A stretch of 64,000 nucleotides of DNA from positions 7,598,707-7,662,706 of the forward strand of contig NC_049997.1 in the NCBI RefSeq assembly GCF_000003815.2, in the 5' to 3' direction. How positions within the stretch are numbered: position 1 is the first letter of the stretch; each line of letters starts with the position of its first letter. Source of the DNA: Branchiostoma floridae. Taxonomy: Eukaryota; Chordata; Leptocardii; Amphioxiformes; Branchiostomatidae. The notes under the pieces were generated by a model, which worked only from the letters and a program-made list of their open reading frames with translations, did no database searches and was not told where the DNA came from. Shown here piece by piece: positions 44,659 through 56,930 of the stretch. The translations under genes and the position numbers were made by a program.

Positions 44659-45388
44659 CACCCCTAGTAGTCAGAGTACGATATATCAAAACAAGAAACA
44701 CGTATGGAGATCTCTGTGTTTTTTTTATGACTGCCTCATTTCTAAAAGAATTCCTCTCCTTGAGTTTATACTATGGTCCTATTTCCGACAATAGTAATGA
44801 TTTTGAAAATTAAATCACTTTATCATCAACAACCAGATCTGTTACAAATCTACTAATCACGTTTAGGATAAAGATATATCTGGTACTAAATTAACCACCC
44901 ATAGTTCAAGAAACCAAGAGAGGAGGAATATACTGTACATGTACACCATGCAGTCTCATTAAATATATTGTACAGTGTATAAGACACTTGAGGGGTAGTT
45001 TATCGGAAAAAATGACCTACCATCAACAGAATCGTACCGCTTCAAAGTCTATCCAAGCTTGACTTTCGATGGCAAGGTTGTCAATATATCTTCAGCTGGC
45101 TCTTTCTTTCAGGAACATCGCAAAGGGAATTTGTTCTGTCTCCTTGTGTTGTTGTGTAGGACTTTGCCGCAATGGAGTGGAACAAACCGTTGTAGACTGG
45201 GCCTATGTGATGTGCCTGTGTTGATTGTCTGACGTCTGACTATTGAAAATAGCATTCATAGTCATGAATATGATGATGTTAATGTTTTCGTCACCATGGT
45301 AGAAACATTCAGGGCCTGGAACAACCGCGCGAACAGGAATTGTTTCCAGACACTAAGAAAAGGAAATTTCCGAGAATTTGCCGTTAGA

Positions 45389-45713
45389 CCACAGCAAGTA
45401 AATTTTATGGATGGCATCCTATGCAGAGTGCAAAAATAATGAATGAATGAAGACCTTTACTGGACATACATACCCTCTGGGTTCAGTACAGTTCGTAACA
45501 AAAGATACATGACATATATACAATGAATTTACAATACATCAGAATCGTATTCTACTACGTGAAACCGACTTCTTCTCGTTTCTTTGTGATATTAAAAATG
45601 TAGGCACAGATATGCTTTATAAGTAAAGGTTTGTCTAAGTTCATATTAATATAAATGAGATAGCGCAAAAAACAACAACAAGATGGGTCATCCATAAAAT
45701 TTACTTTCTGTGG
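45389..45713. repeat. TIR element family M4, copy 1, containing a LINE tail
   Basis: Ends CCACAGCAAGTAAATTTTAT and ATAAAATTTACTTTCTGTGG are inverted. The same termini bound 59354-59877. The middle (about 45445-45655) is a minus-strand LINE 3' end almost identical to 47900-48100, including the frame NITKKREE. Confidence 0.8.
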
Positions 45714-46363
45714 CCTTGTTGAAATCTTAGCATTCATCAAATGAGAACGGACATTGCGTAAAATAAAATATACATATAACCTTCACATATAACGTTACGT
45801 GTAACACGTTACTTGTGCCGTGAGGCCCGTGAAGATTACATGAATTTTCATTTCACTTTCACGTCTGTAGTGATTGCCTTGCTGAGATGTTTGAATATTA
45901 ACAGTAACAGGTTGTTTACCAATGCTATCTAACGTTATCTAACTATCTAATAAGGAGGCCCCTGTAATTTTGCGACTTTTATATCATATACTTTTAGCTC
46001 CAGTAAGCTGCCCGGCCGGGCCCCGGTTTGGAAATGGGACGTAGGGCTAACTAGCATGTAGGGTGACTGATTTGATGATCCCGGTGAGTGAGACGGCCTC
46101 AGACTGGTATCACTTGGCAGTCTTGCCTTCGTCCTCGCTTATTGTTTTGCTTCACCCGTTTTGACATTAGCTTTCATCAAACGGTCGTACTCCCGGTATA
46201 GTACTGTAGTGAGTACGGGGCGTTTTGGGTATAACGTTATATATCTAGCCTCTACCAGGCTCCGTGGATCGGTAGAATCATTATCCTCACCGTACTCTTC
46301 TGGCCGGCTAACTCCTCTGGGGTACTATAGACTCTATTTTACCGTGGCCGATAGCAACAATGT

Positions 46364-46600
46364 GCAACACACTTATATTTTTGCTCAAGACACTTACTTT
46401 TTTGCTCAAGACACTTACTTTTCTGCTCAAGACACTTACTTTTCTGCGCGAGCCACTTACTTTTCTGCGTGAGCCACTTACTTTTCTGCGTGAGCCACTT
46501 ACTTTTTTTGCAAAACACACTTACTTTTTTTCTGCGTGAGCCACTTAGTTTTCTGCGCGAGCCACTTACTTTTCTGCGTGAGCCACTTACTTTTCCTGTG
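46364..46600. repeat. 21-bp minisatellite, ~11 units
   Basis: The unit alternates between CACTTACTTTTCTGCTCAAG-type and CACTTACTTTTCTGCGTGAG-type forms. Minus-strand frames read SGSRRKV and QKSKWL heptads. They are array artefacts: no splice sites or start context. Confidence 0.9.
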
Positions 46601-47133
46601 GTGCGCACCCCTCCCTTTATCAATGGATGGTCCCCGACTCAGGTCAAAGTTTACAAAGACCGCATAAAATGTAGGATTGACCGCATGTCAATCCTAAATT
46701 ATCCCCCTATGAAATGACCCCTACCCTAGCACGTTTTTGTGGATTCAACTTAATTGTTTTGTGCCGATATGTCTTTAGTATAGCATTTATGACACTACCC
46801 ACTACGCTACGGCCAACATAGAGATGCCTATCTGTATTAACAGGTAACGTTATCTAAATATAGGGCATTGTAGAGATTGAACTTTCATCTATTCATTATA
46901 TTCCTGGATGTATAATCTTCACAAACGTATCATTTAAATGCTTTGCCAAGAGGTTTGGACAGAATTAATCTTTCATTTTTGGCTTCGTATCCCAAGGGCG
47001 TATATAAAGTCTAGGTTTATATCACCATAGCATCCGAACTGTAATAGCGTTTCATCTAAAAATCGCTAGGAGGCAGTTTTTAGGAGGCAGTTTTTTAAAT
47101 CACCTTTGACCCCAGACCATCACATCACACAAC

Positions 47134-50100
47134 ATGGCGGGTTGTGTCACTGACAAAAGCTATGAGAGCTTTCTTCTTGGAGATCATGACCAACAACAGG
47201 TATTCAAAGCAAAACCTACACGGCTCTAAGCTGTACGAGTTTCCAGGGCGCCATTGGGAAGTGAAGATTTGGGCACAATATGTGCCACGAGGGCATTGTG
47301 TGGCCTGAAATGGGAGGAGGCCGTGAACGTGGACATGTGACAGGGGAGGGGGAGGGGGGCGTGGACGGGACATATCGACTGCTGCAGTATCTGACAGTCT
47401 AGGGTACTTGCTACATCAATACTAACCCCCTATAAGACATGGGGCTATTCTCGCTGATCTGTTTTCAAAACCCACCAACTGACCTAGTCAAATGCCATCC
47501 CACCTTAAGTAGTATCAGTAATCTATAATTCAGATCACCTAGACATCATCAGGTATCTAATTTTTTCAACAGATTTTGATAGTTTTAAAGAGAATTTACA
47601 GATAAATGTGCATAAGCTAGGTGTGACAGGTCGTTCAGTGTAATATAACCAGCTGCTGCAGCGCCGCGTGCATGCAAAGCTGGTGTGTTACACCGGAGGG
47701 TGGTTATACCAGCTATAATATCATCAGGATACAGATACATATATACACTGATGCACTGTGATTAGGACGTCAGCCTAATGTACACTAAATCCTCTGGTGG
47801 CCGGATAACTAGTACTGAAATTCCTGGATACTCCACTCTACTTTAGTGCCTTATAATGTGTTTATTGTAATGATAAATTATTATTAAATCATTATTAAAT
47901 AATAATAATGAAGACCTTTATTGTACATACATACCCACTGTGTTCAGTACAGGTCACAACAAACGATACAACATGATACAATGAATCTACACTACTCAAG
48001 AATCGTATTCTCCTGCGTACATTCGGCTTCTTCTCGTTTCTTTGTGATATTGAAAATGTAAGAACAGATATGCTTTATAAGTAAAGGTTTGTCTAGATTC
48101 ATAAGGAATATAAATTTGTCTATATTACTTAGATGTATGAAGTGGGGGAACATGGGTTCTATTAGTCTGTAGAGTTCAGCTCTCTCTTTCTTGTACAAAC
48201 TACATTCTACTACAAAATGATGTTCGTCTTCTAACTTATCTAGATTGCAGTATCTACATATGCGTTGTTCTAGAGGAGTGTGGTTATGTCTTCCGGTTTT
48301 AATGTGTAATTTATGGCAACTGATTCGTAGTAATGTGTCCTTGTTCACACAGGTCAGTGCGTACGTGGTGACATCAGAACTGGGCAGTCACCAGTACATT
48401 GTGTCACCTGTGGTAGACGTCCCCGCGACGTTTCAGCCGTACGCTTTCTGGACTCTGGTGGAGGAGAAGGGCACAGTCAAGAGGTTTGCCAGGCTGGACC
48501 GCATCTACTCCATGGACCTTCAAGAACTGAAGAGGCTTAATCAGTATCACATTGTACTTACTGCTGCAGAGTAAGTGTGCTGATGTTTCATAAATTCCCA
48601 CACATGTATGTATGTATATTCATTACTTTGTACCTTGATAGCTATGGTATGCCATCTAAAATGGTACTTTACCAGGGTTTAACAAGTTTTCTAGAATTCA
48701 CTTGTACCATACATCGAGCAAGTACATAAAAAAATTTACTAGCCCAAAGTAACATTTCACTTGCTCGAAATTTAAAAAAAAAATATTTTTCTTTGTGTTT
48801 TCACTTCCAGTAATGAAATTGTTTCACTATTGACTCTATTTTTCTGTGTTGAACAATGCTTGATGCCATGACTGTAGAAAGTATTAAACAAGTACATTTT
48901 TGTACACCAAAATCTCACTCATCGAAAATCTTACTTACCTAACCTGGCAAATGGGGTTACCGTAGGACATGCACTTGCCTGATCAGCACGTTCACTTGCC
49001 CAGGACAATCGGGCTAGTGGACTTGTCCAACTCTGCTTTACCCCCTTTTATCTAGTCTGAATGAAGGTGCCATTGCATCTGTCCAAGAAGCCCTCAGAGT
49101 GATGACAATCCCAAAGGCTGTGCCTTCTCGTGATGCTCCTCAGCAGTTCAAGATGTAGTAAGTAACACATAGAATACAAATGCCAATAATACTTTGCTAA
49201 TGAGTAATGTTCTGAAGCTAATGCTGATTCTATGTAATCGCATTGAAAATAACTTTTTAAGAAGTAAGTATATGCTATTTCTAACTCAACTCTAATGCTA
49301 CATATTGCTCTACTATGCATGCATATAAGACACTTATGGCTACATGTATGTCATGTACAGCTTAACAACACTTGGCACGTCTTGGACTGTACTGAGCACT
49401 GATGCCTTCCACTGTGCAACTGGCATGGTGCTTGCCCGCAGCTGGACTGATCCCATCGTGGTGACTTGCATTGCAAAGGTGCCTGCCGTATTTGTTGAAT
49501 ATAACATGACATGTAGTAGTATGTTGTACCTATTTCTTCAATAGTTTCATTATGTAGGGAAGCTCTTTTAAGCTTTTTCTGAGGCTGTCATGTATCTAAG
49601 ATGGCTCCAAACTAAAGGCTGTTTGTGTCTCATTTGATCACTTGCACTCATTGCATTGGCTTTTTCGTCCATATTTTCCTGAGGGTTAGATGTTTGTACA
49701 GTTAATATCATATACATGTACATGTATATTGTGATATGTAGATCCCTAGCAGAGTCTGTGAATTTAAAGATATTTCAGAAGACAGAAGTTTTAAACTTGA
49801 ATGCATGTCAATTTAGGATGAATTTAGGATTCACTGGAGACCACCCTAATGCATTTCTAGCATCCAAATTGGAGTATCTGTGGACAGAGATTCAGACCCG
49901 GATCTCTTCCAGCAGAATCTGCTATTCTGGCAGATCGCAGTGTCTACCTTGACATGTATGTGATGGACAAACAGCCAGGGCTGGATAGATGGCTATTACA
50001 AAAGGCTAGCCCCGAATATGACAGTGAATATATAACACAAATGTGGTTTAATACTACTATCTACAGGGAAAGCTGAGGATGTACCGTGAAGATGGCACGA

Positions 50101-53100
50101 TGCTGGGGACTGATCCAGATGAGGTGGAGCTGTCTGGAGCTAAACAGACTGTGCAGGCCATCTGGATGGGAATGCCTGGACCTGAGGTAGTAATGTGATA
50201 ATGAATCTGGAGAACAAGTTGTAGTATAGTCAGTACTACTCAGTAGTGTGAAATCTCTCAAGATGAAGTCCTTATTTTTCATGATCTTTTCCATCACATC
50301 TTTGACGAATAATCTGTACATTTATAAAACTGAGCCAAAAACTTCTGAATAAACCATGTTGTTTTCTGACTTGCCATGCTCATTTTCAGTTTCAGGTATA
50401 CAATGAAATGCTCTAAACTCTGTGTGATGCTGCAATTATACAGGTGCAAAATTTGACCAAAACATACATGTTGTAAAGCCACGTATGATGTGTCAGTTGG
50501 CACCTTCAATATTAACAGACTATCTCCTTCCTATTGTCCTCAAGTTTAACGTTTATTGTTGTTTCAGTTACTGTTGTAGTTGTGTTTACTGTTATTACAT
50601 GGTGTACTTACTAACAATAGTTCTGATCACCAGCACTGAGACTCCATTGAGCACAGTTTGTAACAAGCTTGTAAAGTCACACCAGTTTGGTTGGTTGGTT
50701 CTCAGTAAATGTAGCACAAAACAGAGGCAGAGCAAAACTTTCAATCAGGGTGTAAAATACTGTCAATGTTCAAACATTTTCATGGATTTTATTTTTGTGT
50801 GTGCGTTTTGCTGCAGTAGAGCATGACATGGCAAATATTTGATTTTGTATGTTTATAGTTTGACTGAAAATTAAAACACTTTTATTAGAACTTTCCACTT
50901 CTGAAATAAATGAATGTTTAGACATATGATTTTAATGTAATTTGTTCGTTATTGTATGGAGCTAAAACTTTGTTCCAATGCATTGAATTTTGGACTGTCC
51001 TACTAATAGTCCTCTTTATAATTCAGCTGACCAACCACCTATGAGTATGACCTTACTTCAGTACTGAGATTTCGCAATTTGTAGAAAATGACGGAGAGTT
51101 AAATTATCATTGTCTTTTGGTTATCATTGTTATAACTGAGAAAACCTTGAAGATAATAACTTGTGTACAAGTAGCAATCAATCAAAATCCTCAGAGGAAA
51201 ATGGCCTTTTTTGTGTATGGTCCATAATCATTTATATTTTTTTCATGTTCATGATTTATTCTAGATATTTCTGAAGGTTCCAGGAGTAAAACCACCCGGG
51301 ACTGTGCACCATGATCATTTGAGCTCTGTGTCATCAGATGAACTGGTGAGAATAATGATTCTTTAAAATTGTTAGATGACTTGTGCAAATTATATAACAA
51401 TTTACTAATCAATTATATGCATTAACCTTCTGTGACAGTAACAGTGAACCTAGAGCATTTAGTAGTACTACTGTACATGTTTACTGGGATAAAGAATTGA
51501 TGAGCATTGATTTTCTTAATGCCCTCACTAGCTTGAGTGCTACAACTTTCATAAGATGTTGTGTTTGGCATGTTATTCACTCCAATTGTTCATATAGCAT
51601 TCCCTATAGTTTTATGTGTGCAGTAAGTACATTTACAAATATCCATAATGATGATATTTATATTTAATCCTACATTTCTGTATGTTACATCGAGTTTTTT
51701 AAAGCATTTTACATACACACATACACACACGCACACACATCCATATGCACAAAATATACATAGTATGATACATATTTGTCTTACATACAAATATGATACG
51801 CATGCACATATGAAATATACACACATGCATACTCATTTACACACATGCATATATATGTATGTACTGATGCATATCGTATGACTTTAAGAGGTAAATGGTA
51901 CTTAATTCTGTTCCACCAGCACCCGAGCGATGAGAGCCAGCTGCAGGAAGCTGAGAGAACTGGAAACCCCCCTTCTCGTGATGCTAGCTACATACTGGAA
52001 ATATTCCAGGTATCCTCCTACAGCAACAACCAGGCTGTATCCCAGTCCGTATCCTCTGTATATGTTATGTACAGTCAGCACCACAAATGTCTGTCTAAAA
52101 TGGCAAAGAGAAAATTTGGCATATTTACTCTTTGTGAGCTACAGATACATGTAGATGTGCCCTATAGCTAACCCAACAGAGTACAAAACAAGGTCTCTGT
52201 AACAAGCTGCATGCATGTAATGCACCTATCCTGGTGTCCAAACCCATTATAGTTGCCAAGTCCCTTTCATCCTCTTCTAGATCTGTTTGTCTTCTTCCCA
52301 AATAGATAAAAAAGACTAGGCATGAGCTATAATAGGTTTAGATACCAGCAAGCATGTAAGGTAACACCACACATTAGTCTAGGGCATCCCCAAAACTGGA
52401 ATACACCCTGGTTGCTGCTGTAAGAGGATATGAGTTGGCAAGGAAGGTCTAGCAAGGTCTTTGAGAGTGAGTAGCAAATATGTTTTTAAATTATCAATGT
52501 CGGTGAAAGGTTAGGGATTAGCTGTTTGTACACCTAAATCTTTGAATGTGTTTTTCACAATTCCAAGGAAATAAGACAGTTCTCAGGTAGAATATAGCCT
52601 AGTAAAAGCCTCGAAGGTCTAAGAATCAAAAGTCATACCAGTCCTCCTGATTCTAAACTTTTATAAATTATATCATGTTTTATCAATGATTGAGAATGAA
52701 AGACAGCTGTACAATCAGTCATGTTTTTACACCCTAAAGAGAAAGAACATTTTGTCATTCATATAGTAGTACAGAAATTATGTTCAGTCAAGTTATAGTG
52801 TTATATGTAGCCAGTATTATGCTACATATAAAAGTTGAAATTTAGTGCAACCCACCAAATTCATTTTTCTTACTCTACTGCATTTTGGTATCTGGCCTCA
52901 TAGAGACACGACAAAAGGATCATGCTAATGATGTACACTACTTAACATTTCAGCTCGCCAGGCAGGCTGGTCTGTCAGGGAGTGAGGCGCTGTGTGTGAT
53001 CCGGGAACATGGTATAGAGGGTGCTTTAGACTGGCTGAAGAAGCAACAAAAGGTCTTCCAGTACTTCAGCAGGAAGGCTCATGGACAGCAGGTGGAGGAG

Positions 53101-54389
53101 ATGCCTCCCGGCCTCTCACGTGGCAGCAAGGATCTTGAGGTATGACAGATATCTACCAGTGAACAAGCATTGAGCAACCAATAAACAGCTGCAATTATAG
53201 TCTTTTCCTAAGGAGGTTATATCCTGTATAAACTTGCTTTTCGTAATCTTACCTTTCTTCCACATCTTCGTAATATTGCAAGAAAATGACAGGTCTTGTG
53301 TTGTGTGTTGTTGGAGATACATTTGTGTTACCAATTTTCTAGATGTAAAATCAATGCTCATAACTGTCTATGAAATATGGAAAAGTTGATATTTTTGATA
53401 AAGGGAAATACAATGTGTGATGAAAAGATATTTGTGAAGGAGAAGGCTCCAATAGAAAGAAATACAGATCATTCCCAGTATCATTTGAAAGGAGGTCCCT
53501 CTGGGTCTAGGAAAAAGAATTGAAGTACTGTAAATGCAGAAATGTTCGCGGTGGATTAATGTTCGCGGTTTTCGCGGCGGCCGCTTCACCGCGAAATTAA
53601 AACCACCGCGAACATTTTTTCCTAACAGTAAGAGACTACAGTGCATGGTGCTACCGCGAAATTAAAACCACAGTGAAAAGTCCATTTTCCCGCTACCGCA
53701 AAATTAAATCACCGCGAAATTAAATGCATTTACAGTATGTTGATTTATGTAATGATACAGAGACAAACCAGGAAGCTGATGGTGGAAGAGGAGCTGACCT
53801 GTGAGCAGGCCCATGCTGCCGTACTGCTGCTATGGACCAGGAAGTGGCAGGGGTACGGTAGACGGGACATCCTGTCCGCTGTCAGGATCTGTGGGGAGGA
53901 GCCAAAGCTAACAGATGTCATGCAGACCATCCTCTGGGTAAGACCTGTATTGGCAGGCTAGAAAAAATTCTGTAACATTCCAAATAACCTGCACCATGCA
54001 AGTTTTACCTGCATCAATCATTTTCTAAGCTTTCGAAGTCCTTCGCAAAACTATGTTTTGAAAATGTTCCTATTTGTATTGGTAAGCTACTGTGTTCAAG
54101 GATGCAGCTACTAAGAGTGCAGCAGTGTTTTGGATAACTCTACATCATCATAGTGCGATGCACAGGTTTTATCATAGACCAGTGCAGGTAGACATGAGAA
54201 ATAACAGCACGAGCACAAACTTGCATTTTCAGTTGGTATTTTAAGACCTCTACTGCGTAAACTCTCACACGATTCTGACTTCCCTGAAGGGTTGATGGAA
54301 AGCAGAAATACAGGTCAATGAAAGTTTGGTTTCTGTTTTTACAGTCCACCAAGAAGGAGCCCAACAATGTGAGTCCATCTTGTCTGTGA
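47134..54389 (+). CDS. 400-residue protein, 10 exons, possible UBA-like C-terminal half
   Basis: Exons: 47134-47199 (ATG GCG start), 48353-48570, 49056-49157, 49361-49478, 50067-50186, 51265-51345, 51920-52009, 52954-53139, 53761-53937 and 54345-54389 (TGA). All phases agree. No signal peptide or membrane helix. Residues 23-208 look globular (YVVTSELGSHQYIV, WTVLSTDAFHCATGMV). 209-265 are acidic/Ser-rich. 266-386 form helical segments: LSGSEALCVIREHGIEGALDWL resembles a UBA domain, followed by LTCEQAHAAVLLLW. By eye the order (A/S-L-x-W-L-K..., F-Q-Y-F, then L-T-C-E-Q-A) recalls the UBA region of HOIP/RNF31, but there are no NZF or RBR zinc fingers here. Identity is tentative. The last exon could instead end at 54368 before a gtgagt donor, in which case the gene continues. 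A LINE and several MITEs sit in its introns. Confidence 0.8.
47890..48348 (-). mobile_element. 5'-truncated LINE ending at the exon-2 acceptor
   Basis: Minus-strand frame reads LLRISCHKLHIKTGRHNHTP, then CRYCNLDKLEDEHHFVVEC and YKKERAELYRL: the C-terminal zinc-knuckle region of a CR1/L2-like LINE. The 3' tail with AATAATAATG lies at 47880-47912. Its upstream edge reaches to within a few bases of the 48353 exon. Confidence 0.85.
48680..49045. repeat. interspersed repeat R3, copy 2 (longer)
   Basis: Same family as 33165-33345, extended through CTTGCCCAGGACAATCGGGC to ACTTGTCCAACTCTGC. It lies in the intron just before exon 49056-49157. Confidence 0.6.
51712..51745. repeat. (CA)n microsatellite
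   Basis: Imperfect CACACA/TACACA array continuing as ACACATGCAT-type repeats to ~51860 in an intron of the 400-residue gene. Confidence 0.75.
53528..53735. mobile_element. Tc1/mariner-type MITE, copy 2
   Basis: Same family and TA-flanked termini as 21940-22129 (CTGTAAATGCA...TGCATTTACAG). Its right edge is only ~25 bp from the acceptor of exon 53761-53937. Confidence 0.88.
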
Positions 54390-56690
54390 GAGGGAGTGAT
54401 GTGCTGGTACACAGTCAACATGTCAAGATTAAGATCACTGCCTTCTGATACTGTAACAACAAATAATATGAAAACAAGTTGTTACTCAATATTCCTGTTG
54501 CCTTACTTAAAGTCATTCCACTAGAGACAGTGGAACGTAAAAGAATGTTGGAGAAGGAAGCTACACAATCATGTAACGGTTAGTGATTGGCCTATCTTTC
54601 TATTGAATTTGATCCACATGGATCCTGTTGCAAGAAATTTGCCAGTAGGAAACTCATCTTTTCAAATCTCAAAACAAAATTATTTAGATAAGAGATTAAT
54701 TGGAATCATCATTTTTGAAACAGAGGGTAATGCTTTTTTAGCCATTTATATTGCAGTATATAAAGAAAATATTTCCATAAACATTTAACTGTTAGATTAG
54801 AATCTTGTAGCTACAACACAGCCATTAGATAAGTTCTTGTTCCATGGACAGTGGTAAAACATTATGCACAGTCCTCCATTAAGTGACTTTCAGTAATACG
54901 TCACAGTTTGTTTGTTTCACTTTTGTTTAGATAACGTTATGGTTGAAACAGATGCAGTCTGTCTATATATGGATATAAAGTAACCTGAATGCATATGGTA
55001 CCCAGGCTAGAAAATTCAAGTCTTCTATTAGAATAGCAAATTTTTGTGTTTTTTTTATAATCTATGCACAAACTTTGTGTACTGCCATCGTTTTTGTTTA
55101 TTTTTATTTATCTTTTATTCATTTTTTATTTATTTCTTATTTATTTATTTTTTGTTTGTTTTTTGTTTATTTTTTATTTTGCTGTCGTATGCTAAAAATA
55201 TGGCCGAGTAACATTTATTTTACTGTACATACAAACAGTTTGACTTTGTCTTATGATTTGATGTAATGGGGGCAGTTGCAACCTACAGTATCTGGTTGTC
55301 ATGCTACTTTTCTGTGCTGCAGTTTGTATTTTTGGAAAATATTGGAGTAGGAAATCTGAAGATGTATACTTTACATGTAAGTCTTTAACACAATCTCTGT
55401 GACATACATGTATCTAGAATTCTAGATATCTATGAATTGTACCTTAATGTAGGGTATGTATGTAGCTTTGAGCTACATTTTACAACTTCAAATGCAATCA
55501 TGAAACAAGGAATTCGTGTCTTCTAGATTGCATCAGTGCAGCTTGTCAGATACTTTTGATAAAATTATGCTAATAAAAATACCAAGATTTCAACAATGTC
55601 ACATCCTTCAAGTTGCAATAGAAGATAGACTGATATAAAGGCATAACTTTCTGTTAGATTCATGGTTTGTTAGTTTGTTGAATTGCCTGTAGCCTTATGG
55701 CACATCAAAAAAGCTAGTTTGAAGATGTGCGATTGCCTATCTGAATAAAAGGTAAATGAAACGTCTGTCCGTTTGGCTTCCCAATTGGACCACAATATGA
55801 ACGGTTGTAATTAATACGCCCACATGCACATTCCATCAGAGTGACAAAACATACAGTTTATGACCCATGCATATATCACCACTACATACTGCAGTTCACA
55901 AACACTGTAAAACAACCACCCACACATGTTTTCTGTAAGACAATCCTTTTCCTGATGCCTAACCGCCTAAGGGTTATATCCTGATTAAGTCATTTTTACC
56001 AACGATCCAGATCCGGAGCTTTCATGTTTTTACCTCCGTAAAAATGGCGGTATTGTTTTTTTGTGTTTCCAACTTTTTTGTGTACATGTATCTTTATGTT
56101 TTAAGTAGTGGCCGGCATGACTTAAGACGGTCTGAATGGATAGTGATACCGTCTTCGAGCAATCTTGGCAGAGAAAGTAAAGTTTAGAGTGACCAAGAGG
56201 GTTGAATCCCTCTTTCCACCTCCTTGGAATGACATATACACAGTAAACAATAAAAAGGCAATCCAGTTTCAGAGCAATACGTAGCACGCCACTGTTTCTC
56301 ATAATGCAGATTTTGCAGAAATTGAAAGTAATGCAGCACTCGACACAACTTCAAATATTTGTTCATGCTGCGAAAAAATACTCGTTTTTATGTGCTAAGA
56401 TGAGACACTCCTTGCATGAGGTATGTGACTTAGAAGGGCGAGGCTCTGACGCAGGGCAATTACCCCACACATCTGCTTGCTTGACGCTCGAGGCGATCAC
56501 GAAGTCTGGGTAGTCCTGAGTCTAGAGCTAGTTTAAGAGCGTCGACGGGTGTGAATATCGACACTCCGGACTTTTCTTGCGTGAGGCGCACATTTTCAAG
56601 CGCAACTTGGCTCCGTCTGCTGGTATTGCAATACAACTTGAGTTAGAAGAACCAAGTCAGCACGGTAAGTGTCTCTCTGTCATTGCTAAT
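54390..56690. other. intergenic, no gene recognised
   Basis: 55080-55190 is T-rich low complexity (TTTATTT arrays). No coding exon with splice sites was found. If the 400-residue gene continues past 54368, its next exons should be here or beyond, and I did not find them. Confidence 0.4.
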
Positions 56691-56693
56691 ACC

Positions 56694-56930
56694 TCCTGTC
56701 CGCTAGGACGGCGCTCTCGCCGCGCTCTCTCTTCGACCTAAAATTTGACGTATCGCTCAACGAATTGTATCGGAAAGAAACGAATCGTTTTACACTTTGT
56801 GTGTTTTTGTTGTCTTCTCAGTCCCACTTAAGCGTTTTGTATGATATACCCAGTGTGAAAGTGAAGATCCTATGTAAGCCGCAGTGAGAGCGCTGTGCGA
56901 ACGCCGTCTAGGGGAAAGTGGGGCTTTACA
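56694..56930. repeat. MITE family M5, copy 1
   Basis: Arms CTAGGACGGCGCTCTCGCCG and, inverted, AGAGCGCTGTGCGAACGCCGTCTAG. The same arms occur at 62798-63027. Interior ATTTGACGTATCGCTCAACGA-type sequence is also shared. Non-coding. Confidence 0.8.
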
